This document shows positions 39,261-45,231 of a stretch of DNA of 64,000 nucleotides, piece after piece; positions within the stretch are counted from its first letter, which is position 1; the number at the start of each line of letters is the position of its first letter. Source of the DNA: a virus. Position numbers and translations under genes: made by a program. The notes below the pieces were generated by a model. It worked only from the letters and a program-made list of their open reading frames with translations. It searched no databases and was not told the origin of the DNA. The stretch is from IMG/VR virus record IMGVR_UViG_3300044213_000090, positions 1-64,000 of that record. One strand, 5' to 3'.

Positions 39261-39697
39261 GTTGTTTCGCTTTCTGTTAGTTCGTTGTTTTCATTTAAGA
39301 TTGGTTTGGTATTGCCTACATCAATACAGATACTCGGGCGGTTCACGCTAATGTAGTCATACAAGTCCCAACAGTCATCGCCGTTGCCGTCTTCTTCTAG
39401 GTCATCAGCTTGTTCACCGCACCTGATAAACAATGATGCCGTTTCTTCATAGTCTTCTACTGCATCTTCTAACAGCTTTTGGTGTGCCTTAACATCAGGG
39501 TAATCGTCATACCACTTCACTTCTTGGGCGTAGAAATATAGGTATTGCTCTGTCTGTGTCGTTTGTATTTGATGTAGTTCGCCTAGTGCTTGGGTTATGT
39601 GTTCGTCTTTCTTGCACAGTTGCACCCCTATGAATGTATCTAACTGCTCTTTATCCCTGAACCTAATTACATACGCTACCTCTGATCTATACCCCAT
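39257..39697 (-). CDS. Conserved phage protein (MGYRSEVAYVIRF start)
   Basis: 146 aa. It starts MGYRSEVAYVIRFRDKEQLD, a start I recognise from small proteins in many phages. The middle has YLYFYAQEVKWYDDYPDVKA and the end an acidic Cys-containing stretch (IRCGEQADDLEEDGNGDDCW) followed by DYISVNRPSICID. The fold appears beta-alpha with an acidic loop. Function not known. It starts 11 nt inside the end of a 33-aa membrane-peptide gene. Confidence 0.65.
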   Translation of the reverse strand: MGYRSEVAYVIRFRDKEQLDTFIGVQLCKKDEHITQALGELHQIQTTQTEQYLYFYAQEVKWYDDYPDVKAHQKLLEDAVEDYEETASLFIRCGEQADDLEEDGNGDDCWDLYDYISVNRPSICIDVGNTKPILNENNELTESETT

Positions 39698-39788
39698 AAA
39701 CCCCCCTGATTGATAAGCGAATAACAGAAACTAAAATAATAAATGCGACTAAAACTACTGCAAACACAATTCTATCTGCCAACATCAT
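39687..39788 (-). CDS. 33-aa membrane peptide
   Basis: MMLADRIVFAVVLVAFIILV then SVIRLSIRGVYGV. A single hydrophobic helix of about 18 residues with a basic tail. A GGGGAGG ribosome site lies directly upstream (inside the end of the 31-aa ORF). The start overlaps that ORF's stop (TGATG). Two such peptides in tandem, both with ribosome sites, fill the 180-nt gap and are likely real. Confidence 0.55.
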   Translation of the reverse strand: MMLADRIVFAVVLVAFIILVSVIRLSIRGVYGV

Positions 39789-39883
39789 CACCTCCCCAAA
39801 AACCAAATGAAATGCCCCAAAAAATAAAGGCTACCGAGAACGATAGCCACCCTAAATACCCAATCTAAATCAAACCACCTCAT
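39788..39883 (-). CDS. 31-aa membrane peptide
   Basis: MRWFDLDWVFRVAIVLGSLY then FLGHFIWFLGR. One hydrophobic segment with an Arg at each end. A GGAGG site lies 6-7 nt before the ATG, inside the end of the 71-aa gene, which it overlaps by 4 nt (ATGA). It may be a short membrane-acting peptide, for example affecting membrane proteins of the host. Function unknown. Confidence 0.55.
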   Translation of the reverse strand: MRWFDLDWVFRVAIVLGSLYFLGHFIWFLGR

Positions 39884-40095
39884 AGTAAAACCTCCTGTAA
39901 TCGTAGTGCGTGTAATGTTTGTGTTGTGTATAAGTAGCCATCGTCCCCCGTTAAATACCGCACCCTTGCTGTGCCGTCATCATAGAACTTCAATATCTCA
40001 TACCTACTGTATAGTCCTCGTTTGTCTTTCAATGTAACCCATTGATTCTCAAATACTTCTTGCCCTGTCTTCTTGTTGATGATGATGGTTTTCAT
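39880..40095 (-). CDS. Small beta-rich early protein
   Basis: 71 aa: MKTIIINKKTGQEVFENQWV, then TLKDKRGLYSRYEILKFYDD and ARVRYLTGDDGYLYTTQ. It looks like a small SH3-like or Tudor-like barrel (V...V.L.D.RG.Y.R.E...F.DDG.A.V), suggesting a binding role. It overlaps both neighbours by 4 nt. No specific family recognised. Confidence 0.6.
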   Translation of the reverse strand: MKTIIINKKTGQEVFENQWVTLKDKRGLYSRYEILKFYDDGTARVRYLTGDDGYLYTTQTLHALRLQEVLL

Positions 40096-40292
40096 TTGAT
40101 TAGTCCTCCTTTGTTGTTGATACCTTTGAGATCGTCTGTATTAAACATCGCCACATAGTTGCTCTTGTGCATCGGCACCACCGTAAACTTCCTTTTCTTC
40201 GCCTCAACATCACCGCACTTTAAACAAACCCTATACCCTAGCCTGTATCTTTCAATACTTATTTCCTCTTTTCCGCACTCGCATTCAATCAT
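40092..40292 (-). CDS. Zinc-ribbon early protein
   Basis: 66 aa. An N-terminal CECGKEE (Cys4, Cys6) and CLKCGDVEAKKRK (Cys23, Cys26) make a short zinc ribbon. A Lys-rich stretch and VVPMHKSNYVAMFNTDDLKG follow. This is the third small zinc-ribbon protein of the early block. It overlaps the upstream gene by 8 nt. A nucleic-acid-binding or transcription-related role is likely by fold only. Confidence 0.6.
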   Translation of the reverse strand: MIECECGKEEISIERYRLGYRVCLKCGDVEAKKRKFTVVPMHKSNYVAMFNTDDLKGINNKGGLIK

Positions 40293-40782
40293 CTTGGTTC
40301 TCCTTTAGTTTTGGTCGTGGGAATATGGCTTTCCTCTTTGCTTTGTAGCAATAAGGTATTGAATCGTATAGTTTTATTAGTTCTTCCTTTTCTTTTGGGT
40401 TTACCCAATCTACCCATGTTCTTTTCTCCCTGTCTGTGTTGATTGGTGTTGCCTTGCGTTCTAGTTTGTGTTTGGTAAGCGTGATGCGGGTATCTAGTAG
40501 GGCATCGAGGTATTGGCGGTAGAAGTCGGCAGTCTGAGGGTTTGCCTTTGCGTGATAGACGATGTTTGCCCTGACCACGTTGATCTCCTTAGTTAGCGGT
40601 CGTATCATTTCGAGCCACCTCTTATACCTGATCTTGTTCTCGACTCGGGTTTGGTTTATCTGTTTCTTGCGTAGTGCTACTTGTTCTTTGATTTGATCTA
40701 CTGTGTAGTCAGGTAAGTTTCGTTTCATCAATAGGTTGTGTAGTTGATTACGTGATAGCTTGGTGTATGTTGAGTGTCGCAT
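40285..40782 (-). CDS. Basic helical early protein, unknown function
   Basis: 165 aa. It is Lys/Arg-rich and helical: MRHSTYTKLSRNQLHNLLMK, then YTVDQIKEQVALRKKQINQT, and RTWVDWVNPKEKEELIKLYD. Its leader carries palindrome copy 3 (40795-40811), with the ribosome site ACGAAAGGACAAC directly after it. The short leader sits just downstream of the inverted-repeat element at 40882-41092. No family recognised. Confidence 0.6.
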   Translation of the reverse strand: MRHSTYTKLSRNQLHNLLMKRNLPDYTVDQIKEQVALRKKQINQTRVENKIRYKRWLEMIRPLTKEINVVRANIVYHAKANPQTADFYRQYLDALLDTRITLTKHKLERKATPINTDREKRTWVDWVNPKEKEELIKLYDSIPYCYKAKRKAIFPRPKLKENQDD

Positions 40783-40794
40783 TGTTGTCCTTTC

Positions 40795-40811
40795 GTGGAG
40801 GTTTTCTCCAC
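40795..40811. repeat. GTGGAG...CTCCAC palindrome, copy 3 (leader)
   Basis: GTGGAGGTTTTCTCCAC with 6-bp arms around GTTTT. It lies 13 nt upstream of the 165-aa gene start and abuts its ribosome site, so in RNA it would form a stem right beside the Shine-Dalgarno sequence. Identical to copy 4. Confidence 0.65.
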
Positions 40812-40817
40812 TTTGTC

Positions 40818-40916
40818 CTACTTGTTTGTGATTTTGTCCACTTGATACCTCGGTTTAATTAAACTCTCTGTATCTGTCGGACGACCGCTAAGCCTTATAG
40901 TATTTGAGTTTGCCAT
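40818..40916 (-). CDS. Possible 32-aa ORF
   Basis: MANSNTIRLSGRPTDTESLI then KPRYQVDKITNK. It contains one arm of the 28-bp inverted repeat, so part of its sequence (TIRLSGR) is fixed by that repeat. No good ribosome site is seen before the ATG. It may be a genuine tiny gene or only an open frame in a control region. I favour the second view slightly. Confidence 0.25.
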   Translation of the reverse strand: MANSNTIRLSGRPTDTESLIKPRYQVDKITNK

Positions 40917-41092
40917 GGTTGTGTCCCGATGTCCATTAAAATTTGGGAAAATATGAAAGCCAAAGGAAGAACCAAGTTCTGAAGATGTCCACTTATATAA
41001 GCCTATATATATAAATATCTTTATCTTTAATTATATATATACATTGTGGACAGAAGTGGACAGGACTCATATAGCATAAGGCTTAGCGGTCG
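40882..41092. repeat. 28-bp inverted repeats around an AT-rich core, possible replication origin
   Basis: CGACCGCTAAGCCTTAT at 40882-40898 is repeated perfectly in inverse orientation at 41076-41092; with three mismatches the match extends to 28 bp (40882-40909 and 41065-41092). Between them is an AT-rich core (40993-41045, nearly all A/T with TATATATA runs). TGTCCAC motifs stand at 40835-40841 and 40986-40992, and inverse copies at 41046-41052 and 41056-41062. AT-rich DNA flanked by repeats and short iterons is typical of origins. A degenerate transposon-like element is the alternative. The 254-nt stretch 40917-41170 holds no convincing gene. Confidence 0.5.
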
Positions 41093-41170
41093 ACCATTGC
41101 GGTTCCACCACTATAAAATAAGGTGATTTTGTCGGACTACTGTATATAACACCAGTAGCCCCCTCATCTA

Positions 41171-41413
41171 TCAAGACCTCGCTTCCTCCCATTGTGTTTT
41201 ATGGTTCATAGCAAGCTGATACGTGGTCATCATGAGCCATTCGCCACCTAGTTGATAGCTAGCCCTCATCTCATTCCATGCGTGCTTAGCGGTGTTGTAT
41301 GACAGGAATGGTTGGGGTTGTTTCTTGGTGTTGCGCTTGAACTCAATGATTACCCCATCACGCTTGCATACTACATACCAGTTGTTAGGGTTACGTTGTG
41401 CTTTGTTTTTCAT
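41171..41413 (-). CDS. Small early protein, unknown function
   Basis: 80 aa from the ATG at 41413, which has an AAAGGAG site; the open frame extends 25 residues upstream without a better site. It begins MKNKAQRNPNNWYVVCKRDG, then VIIEFKRNTKKQPQPFLSYN and TAKHAWNEMRASYQLGGEW. It is basic and beta-rich at the start. No family recognised. It is the second gene from the main leftward promoter, so it is expected to be made early and strongly. Confidence 0.65.
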   Translation of the reverse strand: MKNKAQRNPNNWYVVCKRDGVIIEFKRNTKKQPQPFLSYNTAKHAWNEMRASYQLGGEWLMMTTYQLAMNHKTQWEEARS

Positions 41414-41489
41414 GTTGATTCTCCTTTGGTTTGACATGATATGAAACTGCGTAGAAGCCTCGCACTCCCACGCTTTTCCTGATAACACC

Positions 41490-41903
41490 TTAAATCTTTG
41501 CGAGGAATTGTTTGCGCTGTGTTGCTGTGAGAGCTTTGAATTGCTTGAGTAGTTGCTCTACTTTGTTTGGCTTAGCCTTAGTAGCTTTCTTCGTGGAGGT
41601 TTTCTCCACTTGGCTTGGCATATAGTATTTGAGCATGGCTCTCGCTTGCTCGCTTGCATCACTACCACCATTCTGCTTAGCCTCAAAGCCTAGCGAGCCT
41701 GCATAGTTGCCTTTGGTAATTTCGATTGTGGGAACTCGTTTCTTAATGCTAATCAGGCGTGCTATGTTGCTACGCACCTCTAACTGTTGTGCAATCTTCA
41801 TGGCGTTGAACACAGGTGCGAACTTCTGCATGGCATCACCGAGATTAAAGCCTGACTCAATGTGTTGCTCGACCGCGTTGATGTAGTTAGTTACTTGTTT
41901 CAT
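41490..41903 (-). CDS. First gene of the leftward operon, unknown function
   Basis: 137 aa from the ATG at 41903, which has an ACGAAAGGTAAT site; an upstream in-frame start would add 11 residues. Residues 1-90 are helical (MKQVTNYINAVEQHIESGFN, then MKIAQQLEVRSNIARLISIK). A short beta part (GNYAGSLGFEAKQNGGSD) is followed by a Lys/Ala-rich linker and a final helix (QLLKQFKALTATQRKQFLAK). Palindrome copy 4 is in frame in the linker and reads VEKTST. As the promoter-proximal gene it is a candidate host-takeover protein, by position only. Confidence 0.65.
   Translation of the reverse strand: MKQVTNYINAVEQHIESGFNLGDAMQKFAPVFNAMKIAQQLEVRSNIARLISIKKRVPTIEITKGNYAGSLGFEAKQNGGSDASEQARAMLKYYMPSQVEKTSTKKATKAKPNKVEQLLKQFKALTATQRKQFLAKI
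41593..41609. repeat. GTGGAG...CTCCAC palindrome, copy 4
   Basis: GTGGAGGTTTTCTCCAC, identical to copy 3 including the preceding TCG and following TT. It is inside the first early gene and codes for VEKTST in its low-complexity linker. Confidence 0.65.
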
Positions 41904-41950
41904 GATATTACCTTTCGTTGTGTATCGGCTTGGCACTATGCCTTACTCGA

Positions 41951-41988
41951 TAACTCTATTATACCAAATGGACTACTATATCTAGTAT
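41951..41988 (-). promoter_or_regulatory. Leftward extended -10 promoter with ACTA/TAGT element
   Basis: On the minus strand TGGTATAAT gives a perfect -10 (41958-41963) with the TGn extension, which can work without a good -35. Transcription would begin near 41951, 48 nt before the ATG of the first early gene. Just upstream is ACTAGATATAGTAGTCC (41972-41988), related to the inverted repeat at 36743 and to a GGACTACTGTATAT copy near 41136. These may be operator sites. Confidence 0.6.
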
Positions 41989-42110
41989 GGATTTGGCTTA
42001 TTCTGACCCCACCCTACCCCCACCAAGCCATATTTGGCTGACCATGCCCACGGTGCCCATACACTATTTGTCTGGCGCAAACTAAAAAATGTCAAAATTT
42101 TGTAAAATTT

Positions 42111-42138
42111 TCTATAAAATCAATCACTTCCATGTCAA
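42111..42138 (-). promoter_or_regulatory. Leftward sigma70-type promoter with a perfect -35
   Basis: On the minus strand TTGACA (42133-42138) is followed after 16 nt by TATAGA (42111-42116). It is about 150 nt upstream of the extended -10 promoter and would give a second, longer leader for the same early operon. The -35 lies inside a 14-bp perfect palindrome, so occupancy of that site by a regulator would block it. Confidence 0.55.
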
Positions 42139-42147
42139 ATATTTGAC
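42134..42147. promoter_or_regulatory. 14-bp perfect palindrome, operator candidate
   Basis: GTCAAATATTTGAC is its own reverse complement and overlaps the -35 hexamer of a leftward promoter. TGTCAA half-sites recur at 42090-42095 and near 42251. A dimeric repressor or host factor is the likely ligand. Confidence 0.5.
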
Positions 42148-42169
42148 CAAAAATAGGACATCACCTGCT

Positions 42170-42314
42170 TATTAAAGGACTCATTAATAAGGCCTTAACC
42201 TACTTAAAGACTCTTTAATAAGGCAATAAAAACGCACATAAACCAAACAACATGTTAAAAATGTCAACAAAACGGTAAATAGACCCAAAAGCCGTCAATA
42301 AAAACGCAAATAAA
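42170..42314. repeat. Two pairs of direct repeats in AT-rich DNA
   Basis: The 24-nt unit at 42170-42193 (TATTAAAGGACTC...AAGGC) recurs at 42201-42224 with 20 of 24 identical. A 19-nt unit CAATAAAAACGCACATAAA at 42224-42242 recurs at 42296-42314 with 18 of 19 identical. The surrounding DNA is AT-rich and gene-free (41940-42432). Iteron-like repeats between divergent promoters may bind an initiator or regulator; this is a second origin candidate. Confidence 0.5.
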
Positions 42315-42315
42315 A

Positions 42316-42334
42316 AGGTTCCAAAACGGAACCT
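42316..42334 (-). terminator. Leftward intrinsic terminator-like hairpin
   Basis: AGGTTCC (42316-42322) and GGAACCT (42328-42334) pair around AAAAC. On the minus strand the stem is followed by TTTTTATTT. It lies directly upstream of the rightward promoter at 42343 and would stop leftward transcripts coming from beyond it. Confidence 0.5.
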
Positions 42335-42342
42335 AAAAAATA

Positions 42343-42371
42343 TTGCAGTGCAACAAAATGTAGCGTATACT
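42343..42371 (+). promoter_or_regulatory. Rightward promoter with GTAGCGTATACT box
   Basis: TTGCAG (42343-42348) and TATACT (42366-42371) are 17 nt apart. The -10 is preceded by GTAGCG. The transcript would start near 42378 and lead to the 42-aa gene and possibly the packaging genes. The GTAGCnTATACT block is repeated before TerS. Confidence 0.65.
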
Positions 42372-42395
42372 TTACAAAAACCCGGAATTGTAAAG
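42370..42395. promoter_or_regulatory. 8-bp inverted repeat over the rightward start site
   Basis: CTTTACAA (42370-42377) and TTGTAAAG (42388-42395) are perfect inverted copies separated by 10 nt. The repeat covers the end of the -10 box and the predicted start of transcription, a normal position for a repressor operator. Confidence 0.5.
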
Positions 42396-42432
42396 TTTTG
42401 GGATCATCAATGTAAACTTAAAAGGAAACGCT

Positions 42433-42561
42433 ATGTACGATTTTTATAAACCGCTAGAACTAAACAAAACTTACCAACAGGTTGAGGGCTGGGTAAAAAC
42501 CGCCTATGACTTCTGGTTAGATGTTGCAATCGACACCATCAAGATGATCAAAACCAAGTAA
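42433..42561 (+). CDS. 42-aa protein, first gene of the rightward transcript
   Basis: MYDFYKPLELNKTYQQVEGW then VKTAYDFWLDVAIDTIKMIK and TK. A clear AAAGGAAACGCT ribosome site precedes the ATG, and a promoter lies 60 nt upstream. The second half is an amphipathic helix. It stands alone between the rightward promoter and a hairpin, so it is expressed independently of the packaging genes. A short helical peptide in this position could be a regulator of the early-late switch; this is inference only. No homologue recognised. Confidence 0.65.
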   Translation: MYDFYKPLELNKTYQQVEGWVKTAYDFWLDVAIDTIKMIKTK

Positions 42562-42565
42562 CCAT

Positions 42566-42601
42566 AAAAAAAAAAACCCCCGGGCGTTTTAAGTCCGGGG
42601 G
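42566..42601 (-). terminator. Strong intrinsic terminator facing leftward
   Basis: CCCCCGG (42577-42583) pairs with CCGGGGG (42595-42601). On the minus strand the stem is followed by 11 T (42566-42576). On the plus strand no T-run follows, but the hairpin directly follows the 42-aa gene and could also slow rightward transcription. Its main use would be to block leftward transcripts arising in the late region from entering the control region. Confidence 0.7.
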
Positions 42602-42686
42602 CTAACCTCACACCGACGCCACAACGAAAGGAGAAGTAAAAACGCCGGTAAGTGAAAGTATACAGAAAAAATTAAAAAACAAAACC

Positions 42687-42740
42687 TAGCAAAATCAAAA
42701 AAAGTAGCATATACTACGCAAAATCGTGGGCCCATCCACG
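42687..42740 (+). promoter_or_regulatory. Second GTAGCnTATACT promoter and hairpin before TerS
   Basis: TATACT (42710-42715), preceded by GTAGCA, matches the -10 region of the promoter at 42343; the -35 (TAGCAA at 42687-42692) is weak. It is followed by CGTGG (42725-42729) and CCACG (42736-42740), a short stem in the leader of the terminase genes. The stretch 42602-42768 has no gene, although it contains an orphan ACAACGAAAGGAGAAG ribosome-like site at 42620-42636. Confidence 0.5.
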
Positions 42741-42768
42741 CAACCAAAAGGGATTAAAACTTATCACA

Positions 42769-43392
42769 ATGCTACTAGACCATCTAGTTTCAGCAAAAGC
42801 GGCAGACTACGCTCCGGAAACACTACCGGACGAGACTCTCTTCGTCCCCATTAAAGACGCCAGCGTAAAAGAAACCATCGACGCCCAAGTAAACACAGCG
42901 GATTGGCTAAAAACCATAACCGACGATGACGAAGAATTATTGGATAGGGCTCAGGAACAAAGAGTTGGCGAAGCATTTGGCGCGTTAATAACAAACAACC
43001 CCCAAGCCAAGGAAAAGCTGCTCGAACTCGAGCTCCCCGAAGAAGTAAAGTCAGCCGTATCCATGGTGACAGCCTATCAGTGGAAGTTCGTAGAGCAAGC
43101 GCAAGAGCTGCGCAGTATGAGCGTAGCTAAAATCGTAAAAGAAACCGACCATCCGGATGCAAGAATAAGACTTAAAGCATTGGAACTATTAGGAAAAGTG
43201 ACAGAGGTCGCCCTGTTTACAGACAGGGTAGAAGTTAAAAAGACTGAGATGAGCGACGAGGAGCTTGAAGCCCAGATCAAGAAAAAGCTAGAAAGATACA
43301 TGGGCGTGGTGGATGTAGTTGAGGCGGAAGCCAAGCCAGTAGAAGACGATGAAGACGTTGGAATCGTAAAAGAAGTTAAGCCTAAAGACTAA
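42769..43392 (+). CDS. Terminase small subunit
   Basis: 207 aa. The central and C-terminal parts, KIVKETDHPDARIRLKALEL then LGKVTEVALFTDRVEVKK and DEELEAQIKKKLERYMG, resemble TerS proteins that end in an acidic helical oligomerisation region. TerS binds the packaging site and regulates TerL, encoded 10 nt downstream. The ATG at 42769 is the only candidate start, but the nearest AAAGGGA is about 16 nt away, further than usual, so translation may be weak or depend on the leader hairpin. No HTH is obvious in the N-terminus. Confidence 0.7.
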   Translation: MLLDHLVSAKAADYAPETLPDETLFVPIKDASVKETIDAQVNTADWLKTITDDDEELLDRAQEQRVGEAFGALITNNPQAKEKLLELELPEEVKSAVSMVTAYQWKFVEQAQELRSMSVAKIVKETDHPDARIRLKALELLGKVTEVALFTDRVEVKKTEMSDEELEAQIKKKLERYMGVVDVVEAEAKPVEDDEDVGIVKEVKPKD

Positions 43393-43402
43393 AACAAAAC
43401 GG

Positions 43403-44923
43403 ATGAATCTCGACTTCCTAACCCCCGAAGAAGCGATGGCTGCACGCCTAGCGCTAAAGGATATGACAACCGCTGAGAAGGAAGCGTACTTGGCGTTGTT
43501 AGATGAGAAGGAAAGACGGCACGAATTAAAGCTAGCGCAACAAAACCCCATCTCATTTGCTAAATACGTCTACCCCGGATTCAAAGTAGGACCGCACCAT
43601 AAAAAGCTCGCCAAGATATTTGAGGATGTGATCGCAGGTAAGAAAAAGCGTGTAATCATAAATATTGCACCACGTATGGGAAAGTCTGAGTTTTCTAGCT
43701 ATCTGTTTCCTGCATACTTTCTAGGTAAATACCCTAATAAAAAAATCATTATGGCTACGCATACGGCGGGTTTGTCTGAGGATTTTGGTAGAAGAGTCAG
43801 GAATTTAATTGACAGTGAAGAATACCACGAAGTGTTTCCGGGAACGGTGGTTGCCGACGATCAAAAAGCCGCAGGTAAATGGAGCACTGGTGCTGGCGGG
43901 CAGTATTACGCTGTTGGTGTTGGGGGAGCCTTGGCAGGACGAGGCGCTGACTTGTTTGTTATTGACGACCCTCATTCTGAACAAGATATAAAAGCGAACT
44001 CTAGGGCTACGTTTGATAATGCGTGGTCTTGGTTTCAGACTGGTCCGTTGCAGCGTTTGATGCCGGGTGGTGCAATTATTGTCATTATGACAAGGTGGAG
44101 TCTTGTTGATTTAACAGGGCGGTTGGTGAACTTCACTATGCAGAACCCCGAAGCAGAACCATGGGAAGTGGTAGAGCTACCAGCGATCCTCCCATCAGGC
44201 AAATCATTGTGGCCAGAGCAATGGCCGTTAGAACAACTAGAAGCTAAAAAACTTCAGATGGACCCGCGGTACTGGAACGCTCAGTACATGCAAAACCCCA
44301 CAGGGGATACAAGCGCATTAATAAAAAGGTCGGACTGGAGAATCTGGGAAGCAGAAAGTCCCCCGGAAGTAAAGTACGTAATACAGTCTTGGGATACGGC
44401 GTTTGAAACAAAGACAACATCTGACTATAGCGCCTGCACAACTTGGGGTGTTTGGTATAACGAGGAAGAGGGCAATGCCCCGCAGTTAATTTTGTTAGAT
44501 GCGTTCAAAGATCGGATGACATTCCCAGAACTCAAAGCCACAGCGCTAAAACACTACAAAGAGTGGGAGCCAGACGCCTTCATAGTGGAGAAAAAAGCAT
44601 CGGGAGCGCCGCTAATACAAGAACTTAGAAGAATGGGGATACCTGTGGACGAGTTCACCCCCAGCAGAGGAAACGACAAAATTGCTAGGGTTAATTCGAT
44701 ATCAGACCTTTTTGCTTCAGGGATTGTTTGGGCTCCAGATAGGCGGTGGGCCAAGGACGTGATAGAAGAAGTGGCTGCGTTCCCAGTTGGCGAGCATGAT
44801 GACTTTGTGGATACGGTATCTCAGGCGTTAATCCGATACAGAAACGGCGGGTTTATTAGCTTAGATACTGATGAGAAAGATGATTTGACGTACAAGTACC
44901 GCCGTCGAGCGGCGTATTACTAA
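43403..44923 (+). CDS. terL: Terminase large subunit
   Basis: 506 aa, full length. The ATPase has NIAPRMGKSEFSSYLFP (Walker A-like, 89-96), ADLFVIDDPHSEQD (Walker B, about 183-195) and VIMTRW (motif III-like). The nuclease domain begins VIQSWDTAFET with Asp331, continues LLDAFKDRMTFPEL and contains AFIVEKKASG and the C-terminal HDDFVDTVSQALI. The protein powers genome packaging through the portal and cuts the concatemer. TerS is directly upstream. The family suggests headful or cos-type cutting but I cannot tell which from the sequence alone. Confidence 0.95.
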   Translation: MNLDFLTPEEAMAARLALKDMTTAEKEAYLALLDEKERRHELKLAQQNPISFAKYVYPGFKVGPHHKKLAKIFEDVIAGKKKRVIINIAPRMGKSEFSSYLFPAYFLGKYPNKKIIMATHTAGLSEDFGRRVRNLIDSEEYHEVFPGTVVADDQKAAGKWSTGAGGQYYAVGVGGALAGRGADLFVIDDPHSEQDIKANSRATFDNAWSWFQTGPLQRLMPGGAIIVIMTRWSLVDLTGRLVNFTMQNPEAEPWEVVELPAILPSGKSLWPEQWPLEQLEAKKLQMDPRYWNAQYMQNPTGDTSALIKRSDWRIWEAESPPEVKYVIQSWDTAFETKTTSDYSACTTWGVWYNEEEGNAPQLILLDAFKDRMTFPELKATALKHYKEWEPDAFIVEKKASGAPLIQELRRMGIPVDEFTPSRGNDKIARVNSISDLFASGIVWAPDRRWAKDVIEEVAAFPVGEHDDFVDTVSQALIRYRNGGFISLDTDEKDDLTYKYRRRAAYY

Positions 44924-44931
44924 AGGAGAAG

Positions 44932-45231
44932 ATGATGTATATGTTAAGCACATTAGATGTTTTGTATGGGGAAGTACAGCGGGCTAAACGCATAGAAGCG
45001 TACTGTGAAGAAGAGCCAAAAATGCAGATTCGTTGGAAAAACAGTTCTAGAGAAGGTATGGGACGCGGCGATTGGGAGAAACGGTTTGCTAAAGAGGCAC
45101 TAAGCGCCTACCCAGACATTAAAGATTATGTAGCGGCTGTTGAAGCTAAAAACATAATGCTGGAAGAAACGGTGCGTGAACTGCGGGTAAAAATACTAGA
45201 GCTAGAAGAAGGTAAAACCGATGCTAAATAA
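44932..45231 (+). CDS. Small helical protein between TerL and a dioxygenase
   Basis: 99 aa, with an AAAGGAG site and two adjacent ATGs (44932 and 44935). The N-terminal half has MLSTLDVLYGEVQRAKRIEA and KMQIRWKNSSREGMG. The C-terminal half is a coiled coil (AVEAKNIMLEETVRELRVKI, LELEEGK). It overlaps the next gene by 11 nt. No family recognised. It is possibly a minor packaging or head assembly factor by position. Confidence 0.6.
   Translation: MMYMLSTLDVLYGEVQRAKRIEAYCEEEPKMQIRWKNSSREGMGRGDWEKRFAKEALSAYPDIKDYVAAVEAKNIMLEETVRELRVKILELEEGKTDAK

Noticed and set aside
40921-40980. 17-codon rightward ORF (MSIKIWENMKAKGRTKF) in the inverted-repeat element
   Set aside because: Too short, no ribosome site, opposite to the operon; kept only as part of the non-coding element.
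42620-42636. Orphan ribosome-site-like ACAACGAAAGGAGAAG without a following gene
   Set aside because: The sequence matches the usual leader of this phage, but no open frame of useful length starts after it; perhaps the trace of a lost gene.
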